Assembly: GCF_024868665.1 (NCBI RefSeq)
Contig: NC_079908.1
Location: 5,792,466-5,856,465 of the forward strand
Source of the DNA: Triplophysa rosa
Lineage: Eukaryota > Chordata > Actinopteri > Cypriniformes > Nemacheilidae
Length of the DNA: 64,000 bases
Direction of reading: 5' to 3'
Shown: piece by piece, positions 11,034 through 22,904 of the stretch
Position numbering within the stretch: position 1 is the first letter of the stretch
Layout: each line of letters starts with the position of its first letter
Notes under the pieces: model-generated
Seen by the model: the letters and a program-made list of their open reading frames with translations, nothing else
What the model was told of the DNA's origin: nothing
The model's database searches: none
Position numbers and translations under genes: made by a program

Positions 11034-11364
11034 CTTGGAGACCAGGTCGATGTTAAATCTGCGTCCCTCATTTAACAGTGTTTGATATGTTATCTTCTTT
11101 TTCACCTCCACAGGTGGATCTGCTGGGCTGCCAATTGGCTGCTGCTCGTTCTCCTCCTGTGATTGGCTGGAGTCTGAAATGTCATGCTGCTCTTCTATTG
11201 GTTCAGACACTTCATCCTCAGTGTTCTGCGTCTTAACAGTTTCTGTGCTACCGTCAGTGATAGCCATGTCTTGAGCTTCAGTAGAGGCTTCATTGGTTTC
11301 TTCTGATACAGCCTCACTGCTTGTTGCCGATGGCTGTGCTTCCTCTTCGTTCTCTTCTTCCTCA
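11034..11364 (-). CDS. chm coding exon 5 (acidic variable region and GRRFNIDLVSK)
   Basis: 331 nt on the minus strand, acceptor TTTCACAG and donor GTTTGT, phase 2 to 0. It encodes residues about 108-218. The first 85 or so are a Glu/Ser/Thr-rich, low-complexity linker (EEEENEEEAQPS, then repeated acidic stretches), the poorly conserved insert that sets REPs apart from the shorter GDI proteins. The last part (ITYQTLLNEGRRFNIDLVSK) returns to a very conserved REP motif. The phases of the flanking exons confirm both splice sites. Confidence 0.93.
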
Positions 11365-12370
11365 CTGTGAAATACATTTAGCTACACTATTTAGCAAAAA
11401 GTAAGAAAGCAATTTGTGAAATGAACATATTTCAGTCTTGATCTTTATTTTTGATCTCATACGCCGCTATATACAGCAACAGTGTTGTTATACCCGCATT
11501 ATGAATGTTTGTCTATAAAGCATCTTCATTAGAGTAAAACACAAGATAAATAAATGTTAAGTAGCAAAAGATTCACACTCAGAGATGGAAGTCAATTTAA
11601 CGCTGACTCAGATTTGATTTCATATTGGCCGCTGTGGGGGGTGAAGTATGGTGTACAGTCTGTTTCTTCTCTCTCACTCGCTGGCACTGCCATAATCTCT
11701 GCGGTTGTCCTGTCTTTATTGTTTGGAATGTCATTCGTGTCATGGATGAGAAAATACAAGATGATCAACACTTTTTTCTGAATGAATAATAATACTTTCT
11801 ATTATAATGGCCTTGTGATGCCAACACACAGATACAGAATAACCTTCGCAAACTTTCACTTTAACTCTAGTTTGATCTACCCAATCCCTAGAAGAAACAT
11901 CTGCAGTTAAAAACACAACTCTTTTGTAAGAACTTTTAATAAAAAAAAACTTCTGAGCATTTTTTTTTATTATTTCTAAAGTAGGCCTACTGTAGCAAGT
12001 GCTTTAGTGGAACTAGAAATAGATATGATCAATCCAATTTTGGACTTTTAAAACTGTTTGTAATGTTAAAGTAATATTATATTTATATTTTTTTTTCTGC
12101 TACTTGCCGATACCTATAACCGATGCCTGTATAATGTACAATAATGTTAATAAACCAGTATCTTACTGGTACATTTTCTTTTTTTCTTTTGTTTTCAGGT
12201 CTACTTAAATTTAAGTACTATTTTTAATCATGTTCTATTTTTTAGGATAAGTAGCACAATTTTACTAGCACATTTACTTCAGTTTACTAAAGTAAACAAT
12301 ATACTCTGTGGACAAATTATAAAAAAATGAATGGGGGTGGTGTGGTAAAATGTGAGTGTATTATAACTTG
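11365..12370. other. chm intron 4, right part; no gene
   Basis: AT-rich with T and A homopolymer runs. A frame at 11554-11781 has a hydrophobic stretch but no family resemblance or splice context, and I treat it as chance. Confidence 0.4.
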
Positions 12371-12470
12371 TTCAAGTCAACCAGACTTTTATTTTGACGG
12401 GACGCCGCAAAGAGCGTTTGTTTAAGTTAACCGGACTTTTATTTTGACGGATCGCCGCAAATGGTGTTTG
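12371..12470. repeat. Two tandem 50-bp units
   Basis: Two units with the shared core GACTTTTATTTTGACGG followed by CGCCGCAAA, spaced exactly 50 bp. The complement of the same unit (CCCGTCAAAATAGAAGTCTG) occurs at about 18813-18832, so this is a piece of a dispersed repeat family. Confidence 0.6.
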
Positions 12471-12768
12471 TTTATGTGTTCGTGTCCTCGTGCAGTGAAA
12501 CGCTGGCGCTGAAAGCTCCACAAGCACAATGCGTTCAGTACACGCAACCCCACCACTCTTTCACACACGGTAACGTAAAACAAGCAGAATACATATTTAA
12601 ACAGTATCTGAATATTTCGTTAACTTAGCTGTTCAGCGCTAATTTCTTGTTAGGAAATGCCTTGTTTCCGTCCGTGTTTTCCGCATTGCGGAAATCATAG
12701 GGCTCTATGTATGTCACGTGAGGTATAGTTTATGTATATATAGTTGTATTGTGTATAATTATATATGA

Positions 12769-12866
12769 CCATACCTGTCAGCATTTGAGACCCGAGATCG
12801 CGGATCTTCTGTCCGGTTCGCGTTACGGGAGACTCCCGGCCACAACTGCAGTGTTGGCAGGTATGG
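12769..12866. repeat. 98-bp near-palindromic element
   Basis: Ends CCATACCTGTCAGCA and TGTTGGCAGGTATGG are inverted repeats (13 of 15 match). The interior includes CATTTGAGACCCGAGATCGC and TCTTCTGTCCGGTTCGCG, shared with the hairpin at 2370-2423. Confidence 0.55.
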
Positions 12867-13226
12867 ATATGACCCAGCACCCGAAATAATATCAAAACAC
12901 TTCAACACAGCCTCCATTTGCTTTATTTGGGTCTGTTTATGTTCTTATTTGTTTCGTGTTGTATCATCTGCCATGTTATCTGTTGTGTTAATTATGCGCT
13001 ACTGATGTACAGTGAAGGTTCTCACTGGTGCACTGTCACAGGCCACACGTGACATACGACTCAAAACTGAGCAGTGCCGAATCACAACGCGCGTAAAGAA
13101 AATACCTCCGCACATCACTTGCAGTAGCAATTACAAACTGAGATGGCGACAAAGGCCATTCTTACGGACTGCCACTTTAATATATTTTATTTATTAAAAA
13201 CAACTGAATATGTTTTATAGTATTTA

Positions 13227-14771
13227 CAGTGGCTTGCTAAAGTATTCATCCCCCTTCATTTTATTCACATTTTGTTATGTTGCTGCCTTATCTTAAACTA
13301 CTTTAAATGATTATTTTTTTTAATTAATCTACACTCCATACAATAAGGACAAAACAAAAAACTGATTTTGACAGCTTTGCAAATTTATTAAAAATAAAAA
13401 ATAAGTACATTGCAAAAGTATTCATACCCTTTTCTGGGACACTTGAAATTTAGCTCAGAAGCATTAGTTTTGCTTGTTGATGTTTCTACACTTCGAGTGG
13501 AGTTAACCTGTGCCAAATTCAATTGAATAAGTATGATTTGGAGCAGCACATACCTCTCTATAAAGGGTGCAACAGCTGAAAATGCATATCAAAGTAAAAA
13601 CCAAGACATGAGGACAAAAGAACTGCCAGTAGAGCTTTGAGACAGGATTGTATCAAGACACAGATCTGGGGAAGACTTCTGAAAAAAATCTGCTGTATTG
13701 AAGGTTCACAGAAGCATGTAGCCTCCATTTATCCTCAATGAAAGAGGTTTGGAACCACCAGATCTCTTACTTGAGCTGACCTCCTGTCCAAACTGAGCCA
13801 TCGATGAGGAAGGGTCTTGGTTAGAGAGGTGACCAAGAAGCTGATGATTACTCTGGTTGAACTCCATGATCATATATGGAGATGGGAGAAACTTACAGAA
13901 GGACAAACATCACTGCAACACTCCACCAATCTGGGCTTTATGGCTTAGTGGTCAGACTCAAACCTTTGCTCAGTGAAGACACATGGAAACTTGAAATATG
14001 CAAAAACGTACTTCAACGAATCTTTCAAACAGTCAGAAACAAGATATTCTGGTCTGATGAATCTCAGATTCATGCATCATGTCTGGAGAAAAACAAGCAC
14101 TGCTCAACACCTGTATAATACCGTCTTAACAGTAAAGTGTAGTGGAAACAGCATCATGATGTGGGGGTGTTTTTCAGCTTCAGGGACTGTACACAAAATA
14201 CGGAGATAATGATCATGAAAACCTAGCCCAGAACATTCAGAACCTAGGACAGGGCAGAAGGTTCATTCTCCAACATGACAATGATCCTTCGCACACAACT
14301 AAAACAATGCAAGAGTGGCTTATGGACAACTCTGTCCATGTCCTTGAGTGGCCCAGCTAGTGCTTGAACCCAACTGAACATCTCTGTAGAAACCTGAAAA
14401 TGTCTGTCTACTGATGATCTCCATCCAACCTGACAGAGTTTGAAAGGATCTGAGGAGAAGAATGACAGAAAATTGCCAAATGCAGATGTGTAAAGCTTTT
14501 CACATAATACCCAAAAAGATTTGAGTCTGTAAAGGCGCTATAACCATTTTCTGAGTTGAGGATATGAATACTTATGCAATGTACTCATTTTTGTTTTTTA
14601 TTTTTAATAAATTTGCAAAGCTGTCAAAAATCATTTTTTTGTTTTGTCATTATTGTGCATGGAGTGTAAATTAATGTAAAAAAATAATCATTTAAAATAG
14701 TTTAAGATAAGGCAGCAGCATAACAAAACGTGAATAAAATGAAGGGGGTTGAATACTTTTGCAAGCCACTG
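13227..14771 (+). mobile_element. Tc1/mariner-type transposon, 1545 bp, complete ends, inactive
   Basis: Flanked by TA (13225-13226 and 14772-14773). The left end CAGTGGCTTGCTAAAGTATT and the right end GAATACTTTTGCAAGCCACT then G are long inverted repeats (about 150 bp recognisable, including AACAAAATGTGAATAAAATG-type sequence). The interior carries a dead Tc1 transposase. It sits in chm intron 4 with no effect on exon phase. Confidence 0.93.
13608..14430 (+). pseudogene. Tc1-family transposase, disrupted
   Basis: The frame opens MRTKELPVEL, the usual Tc1 transposase N-terminus, then hits TGA at codon 11 before DRIVSRHRSGE. Later pieces of the DDE catalytic core are recognisable in shifting frames: FWSDESQI (first Asp), SIMMWGCFSASGT, QHDNDPSHT (second Asp region), and VLEWPS followed by a stop before LNPTEH (third acidic region). 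Multiple stops and frameshifts make it non-functional. Confidence 0.85.
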
Positions 14772-14773
14772 TA

Positions 14774-16006
14774 TATCTTTTTTTATAATCATGTAATTTT
14801 TATAATTTATAAAAAAAATTCTTTATATTAATTATGTAATTTTTATAATTTTAACTTTATATATTTATTTATTTCTATGTATTATTATATATTCTATATT
14901 TATTTACATATTTTTTAAATACGTTATATAATTTTGTAAATATATATTTTAAATGATATAAATTCTATATTTTTATCATATTAATTTATAGCAGTTGTAA
15001 AATTATATTAAACGAGAATATTTTCTGCAAAACGCTCAAAAAACAATTATATATCATTCAAAATCTAAGGATTTTTTATTTAATCTTTGGTCATGTTTTG
15101 TCTCTAATATATGTTTGTCCTTTTAAAAACATCCTGCATTCGATTTTAATGCACACAGGACCTCATTAACATGGTCACAGTACCACAGCGAGTGGCTACA
15201 CATTCGGGTCACAAAATGCTGCTTTTATTAATGCATTCTGGATTACACCATCTGTTGTTCAGAAAACAGCAAGTCCGCCTCCCCGCTCAATGCATTCATT
15301 GAGTCATGAGTTTCAGCTCTCTTAGGCAAGTTTCTGCAAAAAACATGAGACGACGGGGTTTGCATTCCCCATGGCTCTTAGTCAGCGCTCGGAGTTTGTC
15401 CATTTCATTAAAGAGACCCTTACAATGGCCAGAATGAAACAGGACAGGTAGGTATATTTGTTTTTACAGTGCCATGGCCAGCAACGTCTGTATTTAATGC
15501 ATATGTAAAACCAACCAGAGTACTTCCCTTCTCCATTTACAGTCTAAACTGCTTATTCCAAACACTCGAAAAAACGCATACGAAATTTCGGACTGAAAAA
15601 AAATTTAAATACATTTTGTGTATACAGCAATTTAATATATTTTTAAAACTACACGCCAAACAACATTTAGGCAAACAAACTATCATTCACACAGACAAAA
15701 CAAAAATGTATTTGTTGCTGTTTATGTTTTTTTTGTGTGTTATGCAACACAATTCCTGAAGTTTGGCCACAAACTTAATTTCATTGTGTGCAATCCATTA
15801 CATTATATAAAATATACACTTAATTAATCCAGTTGTATTGGGACTGAACAAATTTTGACAGCAATGACCGCCAAGAAAACTTTAATAAAATGAAGTATTA
15901 TTTTTTGTAGCATACAGTTTTTTTATTATTGTTCAAGGTCTGAAAGAGTTGCATGAAAGTGTGAAAGACTCTTGAAAAAGAAACAGTAAGGAAACAGCAC
16001 GCTCAC
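14774..16006. other. chm intron 4, left part
   Basis: Very AT-rich (long T/A runs at 14774-15060), then ordinary intron. No element border or gene supported. A frame at 15469-15759 lacks any domain or splice support. Confidence 0.4.
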
Positions 16007-16137
16007 CTGGCATAACAGTAAACTACTATGTTAGAGATGGAGGAGTCCACTGATCTGAGAGGAAGCACATCTTCTCCCTCCTCCATCAGACTACTCCATG
16101 CCTGTTCAGATTCTGTGGTATTAACTTCCTCCTGATT
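16007..16137 (-). CDS. chm coding exon 4
   Basis: 131 nt on the minus strand, acceptor GTTTTTAG and donor GTGAGC, phase 0 to 2. It encodes residues about 65-107: NQEEVNTTESEQAWSSLMEE then GEDVLPLRSVDSSISNIVVY and CYA. The closing VVYCYAS resembles the VxxFCYAS of vertebrate REP-1. The middle part is divergent, as is normal for this region. Confidence 0.9.
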
Positions 16138-16266
16138 CTAAAAACAAACAGTATACACTCAAGTCAGTCATACCAAAACACATAAGATATAGAGTCAAAT
16201 AGTTGACTGTTACATATCGTCTGTGTCCCTCCATCTGTTTTCTGTGCGATATGACAATTTACTGAC

Positions 16267-16339
16267 CTTGTAGTCCTCAATCCATGACAGGAGGCCATTG
16301 AATGTGAAGCTAGCCCAGTTTCCAGCATAGTAGGTTCTT
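16267..16339 (-). CDS. chm coding exon 3
   Basis: 73 nt on the minus strand, acceptor TGTTATAG and donor GTCAGT, phase 2 to 0. It encodes residues about 40-64: RRTYYAGNWASFTFNGLLSW then IEDYK. This contains the YYxGNWASF motif of the REP/GDI N-terminal sequence-conserved region. Confidence 0.95.
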
Positions 16340-16582
16340 CTATAACACACAAAAAAAACTCACTGAAGTTGCAACCGTCTGTAAAAATACATTAGACCCT
16401 GAATACAATAGACTGTATAATAGTCTGTACAGTACAAAAAAAACATGACACCTTTAATCATGAAAAGTCTTTTTTTGGTAAATCCTATCCTCTAAATTTA
16501 GGACTTTACCAGACCAGCCTGTCGCGATAATCAATTTATCGAGCAAAATATACATCTAATCAATATACAATATACATATAAT

Positions 16583-18533
16583 CTATGGGATTCCCTTTGT
16601 GCCAATAAGAATGAACGCAAACTTTTAAAAAACGAACAAAAATATACAATGAGAAAGAAAAAAAACACTTTGATAATGAAAACAATAAACTCAGTTGCAA
16701 GAATGTGACATGATTTCTTAACAATTTTCTAAGTTTCGTTTTTGCAAATAATAGTTTTGAATTCGCTGCTAGATTTTTCATTTGCGCTTTCCGAGTTTTC
16801 GTTTACGCTTCTCAATTTTTCGTTCGCCTTTCTGGCACAAAGCTCACGTGTAGGCAGGACTTATGGCCGCTTTACGCTGATTGGCTAGTGAGTTTTTGAT
16901 TGACAGCTCCCTGACAAGGAAGTCGATACTGAAGACAGTACAGTGCAACGAATCTTAGAGAACGATCTGCATGCTATTATATTTATTGTTTGTACTTAAA
17001 ACTACTTTCTTATTTAGTTAGTATATTGGTAATTGGTATTTGAAGTTGGTAAATCATGCGCGGTGTGGATCCAAGCGTCCTCCTCATCCTCAGGTAAATT
17101 AATGTAATTCAGATAATAAAGAAAATCGCTAAAAGTTGTATTCCTGTACAGTAGCAATTCTGTCTTTACTTAGCTCGTTCATTGTGTGCTTTATACTTTC
17201 TGTCAGGTATTATTTTATGGACTGTAAGATAATTTTCTTAAAAAGGAACGAACAACTTGCATTATAACATCCAATAAAGACATGTTACAGATTATTGGGT
17301 TGTGAGAAAAACGTGCTAAATGAAAACATTTCTGCATAGTTACTGTACAGAGATTAAAACTTTTAGCGATTTTATTATCTTGGTTACATAAATGTACCTG
17401 AGGGTGACTTGTGTCCAGCTGAGGAGGAGGATGACGATGTCGCTCTTGCATACAGTCTCCTTTTAAAGAATTAAGTCCACTTATAAGTCAAGTACTGTAT
17501 CTTTCTTTTTAAACTCATGGTGAATGTACAGTATTATACCCCTTTCATTACATTCACAGAAAGTACACCTCATAAAACACTACCAATACATTCAAATGAC
17601 ATTTATGTTTTTTAAACGCTACAACAAAACAAATTCATAAGGTGACATAATTAGAGGCCTTATGAATGTTTTATTCATTTAGTCTGCCTCTTGCAAACAT
17701 CAATTTCATTATGTATTTACACACCTGCATAAAACAGGTTAGAGAAAAGCAGAAGAGAGACTTCTTAAACTATAAACAAACATTTAAAGATAGAAACAAT
17801 ACATAAAATGCCACCACGATTATAATGTATAAATTAGAAATATGAACTGGAAGCATAACACTTTATTGTATATCTCCTCAAAACTCACTAGGCATCTCGT
17901 TTTCCTGATATCATTGTAATTATAAATTATAGACTGCTGTCTTGACGGCCTCTAAACACACATAAGTTGCATGTGAATATGGCTAGCTATCCTGTCTTTA
18001 CTCGACGTTGGCTTGTTGTTACGGCGTGATAGAGCCTGGAAGCGTGTCCTACTTTTGAGTGCGTGAAAGTTGGCAACCCTGCTAATATACTAACAAAATA
18101 AGAAAGTAATTTAAGTACAAACACTAAAACAATACTATACAGAAAACCGCAAGCAGTTTGCTCTCTAATCCGCAGCACTGTCTTCAGTTTCGACTTCCTG
18201 GTCAGGGAGCTGTCAATCCAAATCTCACTAACCAATGAGAGTAAAGTGGCCATAAATCCCGCCCACACATGAGCTTTGTGCCAGAAAGGCGAACGAAAAA
18301 TTGAGAAGCGTAAACGAAAACTCGGAAAGCGCAAATGAAAAATCTAGCAGCAAATTCAAAACAATTATTTGCAAAAACGAAACTTAAAAAATTGTTAAGA
18401 AATCATGTCACATTCTTGCAACTGAGTTTATTGTTTTCATTATCAAAGTGTTTTTTTTCTTTCTCATTGTATATTTTTGTTCGTTTTTTAAAAGTTTGCG
18501 TTCATTCTTATTGGCACAAAAGGAATCCCATAG
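16583..18533. mobile_element. Foldback element with terminal inverted repeats of about 450 bp
   Basis: The left arm (16583 to about 17035) reads CTATGGGATTCCCTTTGTGC onward; the right arm (about 18075 to 18533) is its inverted copy ending GGCACAAAAGGAATCCCATAG-type sequence. The arms match over roughly 450 bp with modest divergence (segments CTAGATTTTTCATTTGCGC and TTTCGTTCGCCTTTCTGGC). A second, inner inverted pair lies at 17079-17165 and 17337-17440. No transposase was recognised. A frame of about 65 codons appears in mirror image in both arms only because the arms are copies. It fills about a third of chm intron 2. Confidence 0.8.
17079..17440. repeat. Inner inverted repeat within the foldback element
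   Basis: CTCATCCTCAGGTAAATTAA through AAAATCGCTAAAAGTTGT and CTGTACAGTA is mirrored at 17337-17440 (CTGTACAGAGATTAAAACTT, CTTTTAGCGATTTTATTATC, GTACCTGAGGGTGACT). The spacer is about 170 bp. This could be the ends of an older element swallowed by the larger one. Confidence 0.65.
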
Positions 18534-18846
18534 GAATCTTGCATATTTAGAACATCTTAATCAGAAAATAGCACTTAACAGCTAAAAAAATTTTTTTGCT
18601 TTAGAACCACATCTGAATCACTACTAATGTTATTTAATGTGTAATCTGCCTGTTCTGCGTGTCTCTGAATGAATGATTCGAACAGTTTCCTGTACTACAC
18701 GCATGAACAATTCACTCCAGAACTGCTTTAAGAGTTTACATTATGAGCATTTCACAGCCTCATTTGACTAAAGCTACTGTCAAACATGCACTAAAAAAGG
18801 TCTTTGCGACAACCCGTCAAAATAGAAGTCTGGTTAACTTAAATTA
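18534..18846. other. chm intron 2, between elements
   Basis: Includes an inverted copy of the 12371-12470 unit near 18805-18840. Otherwise nothing recognised. Confidence 0.4.
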
Positions 18847-18854
18847 ACTATGAC

Positions 18855-19345
18855 CAGTGTTGGGTAAGTTACTCTGAAAAAGTAATTAATTACTAGTTAC
18901 TAATTACATATTCAATAGTGTAATTAGATTACTGTACAAATTACTCTCTCCAAAAAGTATTTAGTTACTTATTACTAATTACTTTCTATATCCTATATCA
19001 ACCTTGATGAGTTAAGCGATTCAAGGATAGGCATGAAATGGCTCTTTTAATTCATTCAAATAAATAATATTAAACTACATAAAGTACTCTTATTAACTGA
19101 CCAAAGTATTACAAATGTGAGAATTATACATTAAAGCACGGAATTTAAAGTTAGAATTTGAATTTTGATGTCAATTCCACTAATGCGCACACATATATTA
19201 CACAAAGTATTTAGTTTAATTACATCAAAAGCAACTGTAATTAAATGTCAGAAAAATAAGAGTAATCCCTTACTTTACTTTTTCAAGGGGAAAGTAATTA
19301 AATTACAGTAACTAATTACTTAGTAACTAGTTACACCCAACACTG
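18855..19345. mobile_element. hAT-like miniature element with 8-bp target duplication
   Basis: Ends CAGTGTTGGGTAAGTTACTC and TAACTAGTTACACCCAACAC then TG are inverted repeats, flanked by an exact 8-bp direct repeat ACTATGAC (18847-18854, 19346-19353). The interior is rich in AGTAATTAATTACTAG-like sequence, typical of an abundant fish repeat. Noncoding, 491 bp. Confidence 0.85.
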
Positions 19346-20026
19346 ACTATGACACAACCACATGAATAAACTATAGTATATTATATTATTTCCTTTATTA
19401 CAGTAAATGTACAAGCAAAATAAAAAATCTTACATTTAAGTAGAAGTAAAAAAAAACATAAAATGCACTGGAGGTGCTGGATTATATTAACATAGTTATG
19501 CATTATGCCATATTTTTAAGGATTTTCGTAAGGTTCAAAAACACTGTAGTATCTAGGTGTCTTACTATAGTTAACGAGTAAATGCTATAGTATACTGAAG
19601 TATTTTTCATGTGGGCAAAAATATTACTATTGTATCGTAAAAAAAACGGAAAACACAGAATCCAGAAAAATTACAACGGAAAAAAAGGAAATTTGGGGAA
19701 AAACCTGATTTCATAGGGCCCTCATTAACATTTTAGCCGATTGTTCGGTAACACTTTACAATAAGGTGCTATTTATTAACAATGAGTTAATGCATTAGCT
19801 AAAATGAACTAACAATGAACAATACTAATACAGCATTTATTAATGTGAATTCATGTTAATTTCAGCATTTACTAATACATTATTAAAATCAAACGTTGTC
19901 ACTGTTAACATTAGTTAATGCACCATGAATTAACATGAATAACTGTATTGACATGAACTATCATTAACAAGGATTAATAAATGCTGAAAAACTAAATTGT
20001 TCATTTTTATCTAATGTTAGCTAATG

Positions 20027-20315
20027 CTGTGTTTCCCCTGCCATTACCTTAGCGTGACGCCCCGCACCTCCAACGGCACCTCCCGCCCCCCCTGACGGTC
20101 AAGCTAATTAAATTTTTTATGTAGCGTTAGATCACAAGAGAAGTCATTTAAGGTTACCTTTCCTATATAACATGTCTATACCTTGTTCTCGTACTAAACA
20201 AACTAAATAGCATTATGGTATTGATCTTATTAACATGGCGGCATGTCATTTCTGTTTCTCCGTGTCGCGCCTTTACAATTCTCCTCTGCTCCCTTTATCC
20301 AGTTCCGACTCGAAG

Positions 20316-20375
<60 letters not shown>

Positions 20376-21373
20376 TGCGCGCACATACACAGGTAAGCAC
20401 ACTTTCACCAGCGGACAATATGTCGCATCAACCACCTGAAAAGCAGATAAACAAATGCGTTTTAAACGCTCCCAGGGTGGTGAAAATACGCATACACTGC
20501 TCTTGACAAGCAACAGTCCAGTTACCACCGGATGACAGGTTTTCACTCAGCTTATCCTTCGTTCCATCCGGACCGCAAGACATAATGAAGCATTAAAAAA
20601 AATCAGACTATTTCTGTGGTTTAAATTGAGCAGAGCGTCTACATAACTGAGATGTACACATGACGCGCACTCAGGGACATTTATGTTGATTATATTTTGC
20701 CGCTACATCCTCTAATATCTTTAATTTAGCACCAAACGCGCTTCATTTTAACCCTTTCCGCTCCGTGAGCGTTGCTTCTCCCGCCAAAGACACGTCTCAT
20801 ATAAAGACCTGCAGACACCAAGAGCAGGTAAATAAATGGACACTTTTACTGTAACGCTTAAGTAAACGAAAATGCAGCAGTAATAAAGTATTTTTAGCTG
20901 TCAGTCAGTTTACTGTTTGCTATATAGGTTTGTGACGGATTATAAAACATACCGTCTTGTATCTACATACAACATTTATGATATTAATAGCAAAAATAAT
21001 CAGCATGTTAAGAGCATTTCATTGTGAATCATGTTTTAATTGGAAAGAATATTTAGAATCAGGTCTAGTATGAATGGCATGGAAAGGCTGTTCGTAACTT
21101 TGCAAGTACTCCTGCTCATGATATATTTATTTCAGTTGTTACAGTTTGTTGTCAGTAGTTTTTTTAAATATTAAAATAGACCACTGGGACTTCGCTTCAG
21201 CACCAGAGCCAACAACACATTCTCTCAGTTACCAGACCTTCTATGTTTCATACAGACTGTGGCTATCAGAATATAAAGTAAATGGCCTGATAAAACATTA
21301 GATTGATTGATTTAACATTATTTATTTAAAAAAAGTGGTGTTAGGGTTAGCCGTAAAGCTAGGGGAAACACTG
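20027..21373. mobile_element. Nested DNA element, 1.35 kb, ends CTGTGTTTCCCC and GGGGAAACACTG
   Basis: The terminal 12 bp are inverted repeats with one mismatch and are flanked by TAATG on both sides (20022-20026, 21374-21378), which may be a short target duplication. It includes an (AC)n tract and no recognisable transposase frame. Superfamily uncertain. Confidence 0.65.
20321..20369. repeat. (AC)n microsatellite
   Basis: About 24 uninterrupted AC units preceded by GCGCGC, an alternating purine-pyrimidine stretch that could adopt Z-DNA. Confidence 0.97.
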
Positions 21374-21572
21374 TAATGCATTTACTAATGTTAACTAATA
21401 GCACAGTATGGTAAAGTGTTACTGATTGTTCTAAGGTTGCTCTCAAAATAATCACTTCATGGGGTCTTTAGCCCTGAAAAATATTACACTTTCAAAAAAC
21501 ACAAAATCAAACCTCAGTCTTAACCTATTTTCAACCTATGACACAACCACCAATGTATTATGGGAATCCTAC

Positions 21573-21639
21573 CTGTCCAGATGAAGAACGCTCTGGCCGA
21601 CTCTGGAGCAGGCCGCTGCGATGACAGACTCAGTGAGTC
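21573..21639 (-). CDS. chm coding exon 2
   Basis: 67 nt on the minus strand, acceptor ATTTTCCAG and donor GTAGGA, phase 1 to 2. It encodes residues about 18-39: GLTESVIAAACSRVGQSVLH then LD. With exon 1 it completes the dinucleotide-binding-like N-terminal strand-loop-helix shared by REP and GDI proteins (GTGLxESxxAAACSRxG). Confidence 0.95.
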
Positions 21640-22904
21640 CTGGAAAATGAAGCCAGACAGAGAGCATTGTTACAGACCAATATTAAAACCTACTGCCTGA
21701 CCTCTCTTTCAATGAAACGTTTCAGTCAATTTCGCCAAATGTGTGCCTTTTTGAGCACGCATCGCTGAAACGGCAAACCAGTCCGATTACATTGTCACAA
21801 ACGTAAAAGCATTAAAACTCATTCGAGTCTCATTCACTCATATCACAGCTTCAGCAATTCAGCATGAGGAAACAGAATGAGATGTGCATCTGTGTGCTAC
21901 TTTCTTTGTGTAGTGACCTATAACAGCTTAATATACTTGGATTAATACAAACGTGAAATTACAGTTAAAGCTGCAATCAGTCATTTTTGCCTCTCTATCG
22001 CCATCACTGTTAAAACATAAAATTGCAGGTTACTTTCCTTATTTTTATGTAGGTTAAAGTCAAATGGTGTTAAACTGATACTTGCGCAATCATACCTGAC
22101 AGATCAATACTTGAAATGAGCAGTAATACAAACAAAAGCACCAGCAGATCCACTTAGCACATTTACTAGTGTACAAACTATGTTGGCCGGGAGTTTACAT
22201 ACTCCACATTTCTGCCGTACAGGGGCAGACGGAGCGTGTGGGGTCCCTGAGAGCAAGATTGAGCAGCACCGGGGCTGAAAACAACTCCATTAAGCCGCTG
22301 AAGCGTCCCTGTCCCTCCATCTTTCTTCTTCTTCATCTGGCCTTGCGCAACGCCATCTCACACACACAATGGAAAAGTGATTTATTCCGCGCAGGCCGTC
22401 GTATCTTCCCCTGCACCGGCCATTTCACTGATGGACAATCCTGGGATTCTAGACACCCACATGTTTGTGTGGACCTGCGGTCGGTACCACAGTTTGATCA
22501 GAAACCCAACACAAAACGTAAAAAAATCATAATTTTCTTTCGAATAACTCCCTTTTTCCAACTCTTTCCTCCAGCCAAGTGGCTCCCCGTTGGGTATACA
22601 TAAAAACAACTTTTCACAATCTAACCCATTCCTAATAGATACAATCTTACGCAATATTTTCTCGTTGAATTTCCAGTTTCACTGAAATATGTCAAGCGCA
22701 AAATGAAAAAGCGGCTGGCGAACAGCTTTTCATGGCTGTCTAAACATTTCCTATGAAATGTAATAACGCATCTGAATTTACATTCTGGTTAATTGCAATG
22801 ACATCGTTTTAAAAATGATCATCTTAGCTGAGAAAACCCATTTAGGTTTATGGAAAAGTCTCAGATTAACACGTATGGCCTTTTTAAATCAGATGCATCT
22901 CAAT
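21640..22904. other. chm intron 1, low-repeat block
   Basis: No exon. The part at 22160-22700 is compositionally complex (CAACTCCATTAAGCCGCTGA, CCCCTGCACCGGCCATTTCA) and free of transposon ends. It looks like the other candidate regulatory blocks. The long frame at 22169-22603 has no recognisable domain. Confidence 0.3.

Larger units (their letters stand above)
19747..21423. mobile_element. hAT-like element with 8-bp target duplication, host of a nested insertion
   Basis: Left end GGTAACACTTTACAATAAGG, right end GGTAAAGTGTTACT, flanked by the exact 8-bp repeat GATTGTTC (19739-19746, 21424-21431). The interior (ATTAACAATGAGTTAATGCA and similar) is a known style of fish repeat. A second element (20027-21373) has inserted into it. 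Without it the host would be about 325 bp. Confidence 0.82.

Noticed and set aside
13876..14209. Two short frames as possible host genes
   Set aside because: They read as pieces of a broken Tc1 transposase inside complete Tc1 ends.
18335..18550. A 71-residue hydrophobic frame also present at 16560-16781
   Set aside because: The two frames are mirror copies in the arms of one foldback element, so similarity is from duplication, not from coding constraint.
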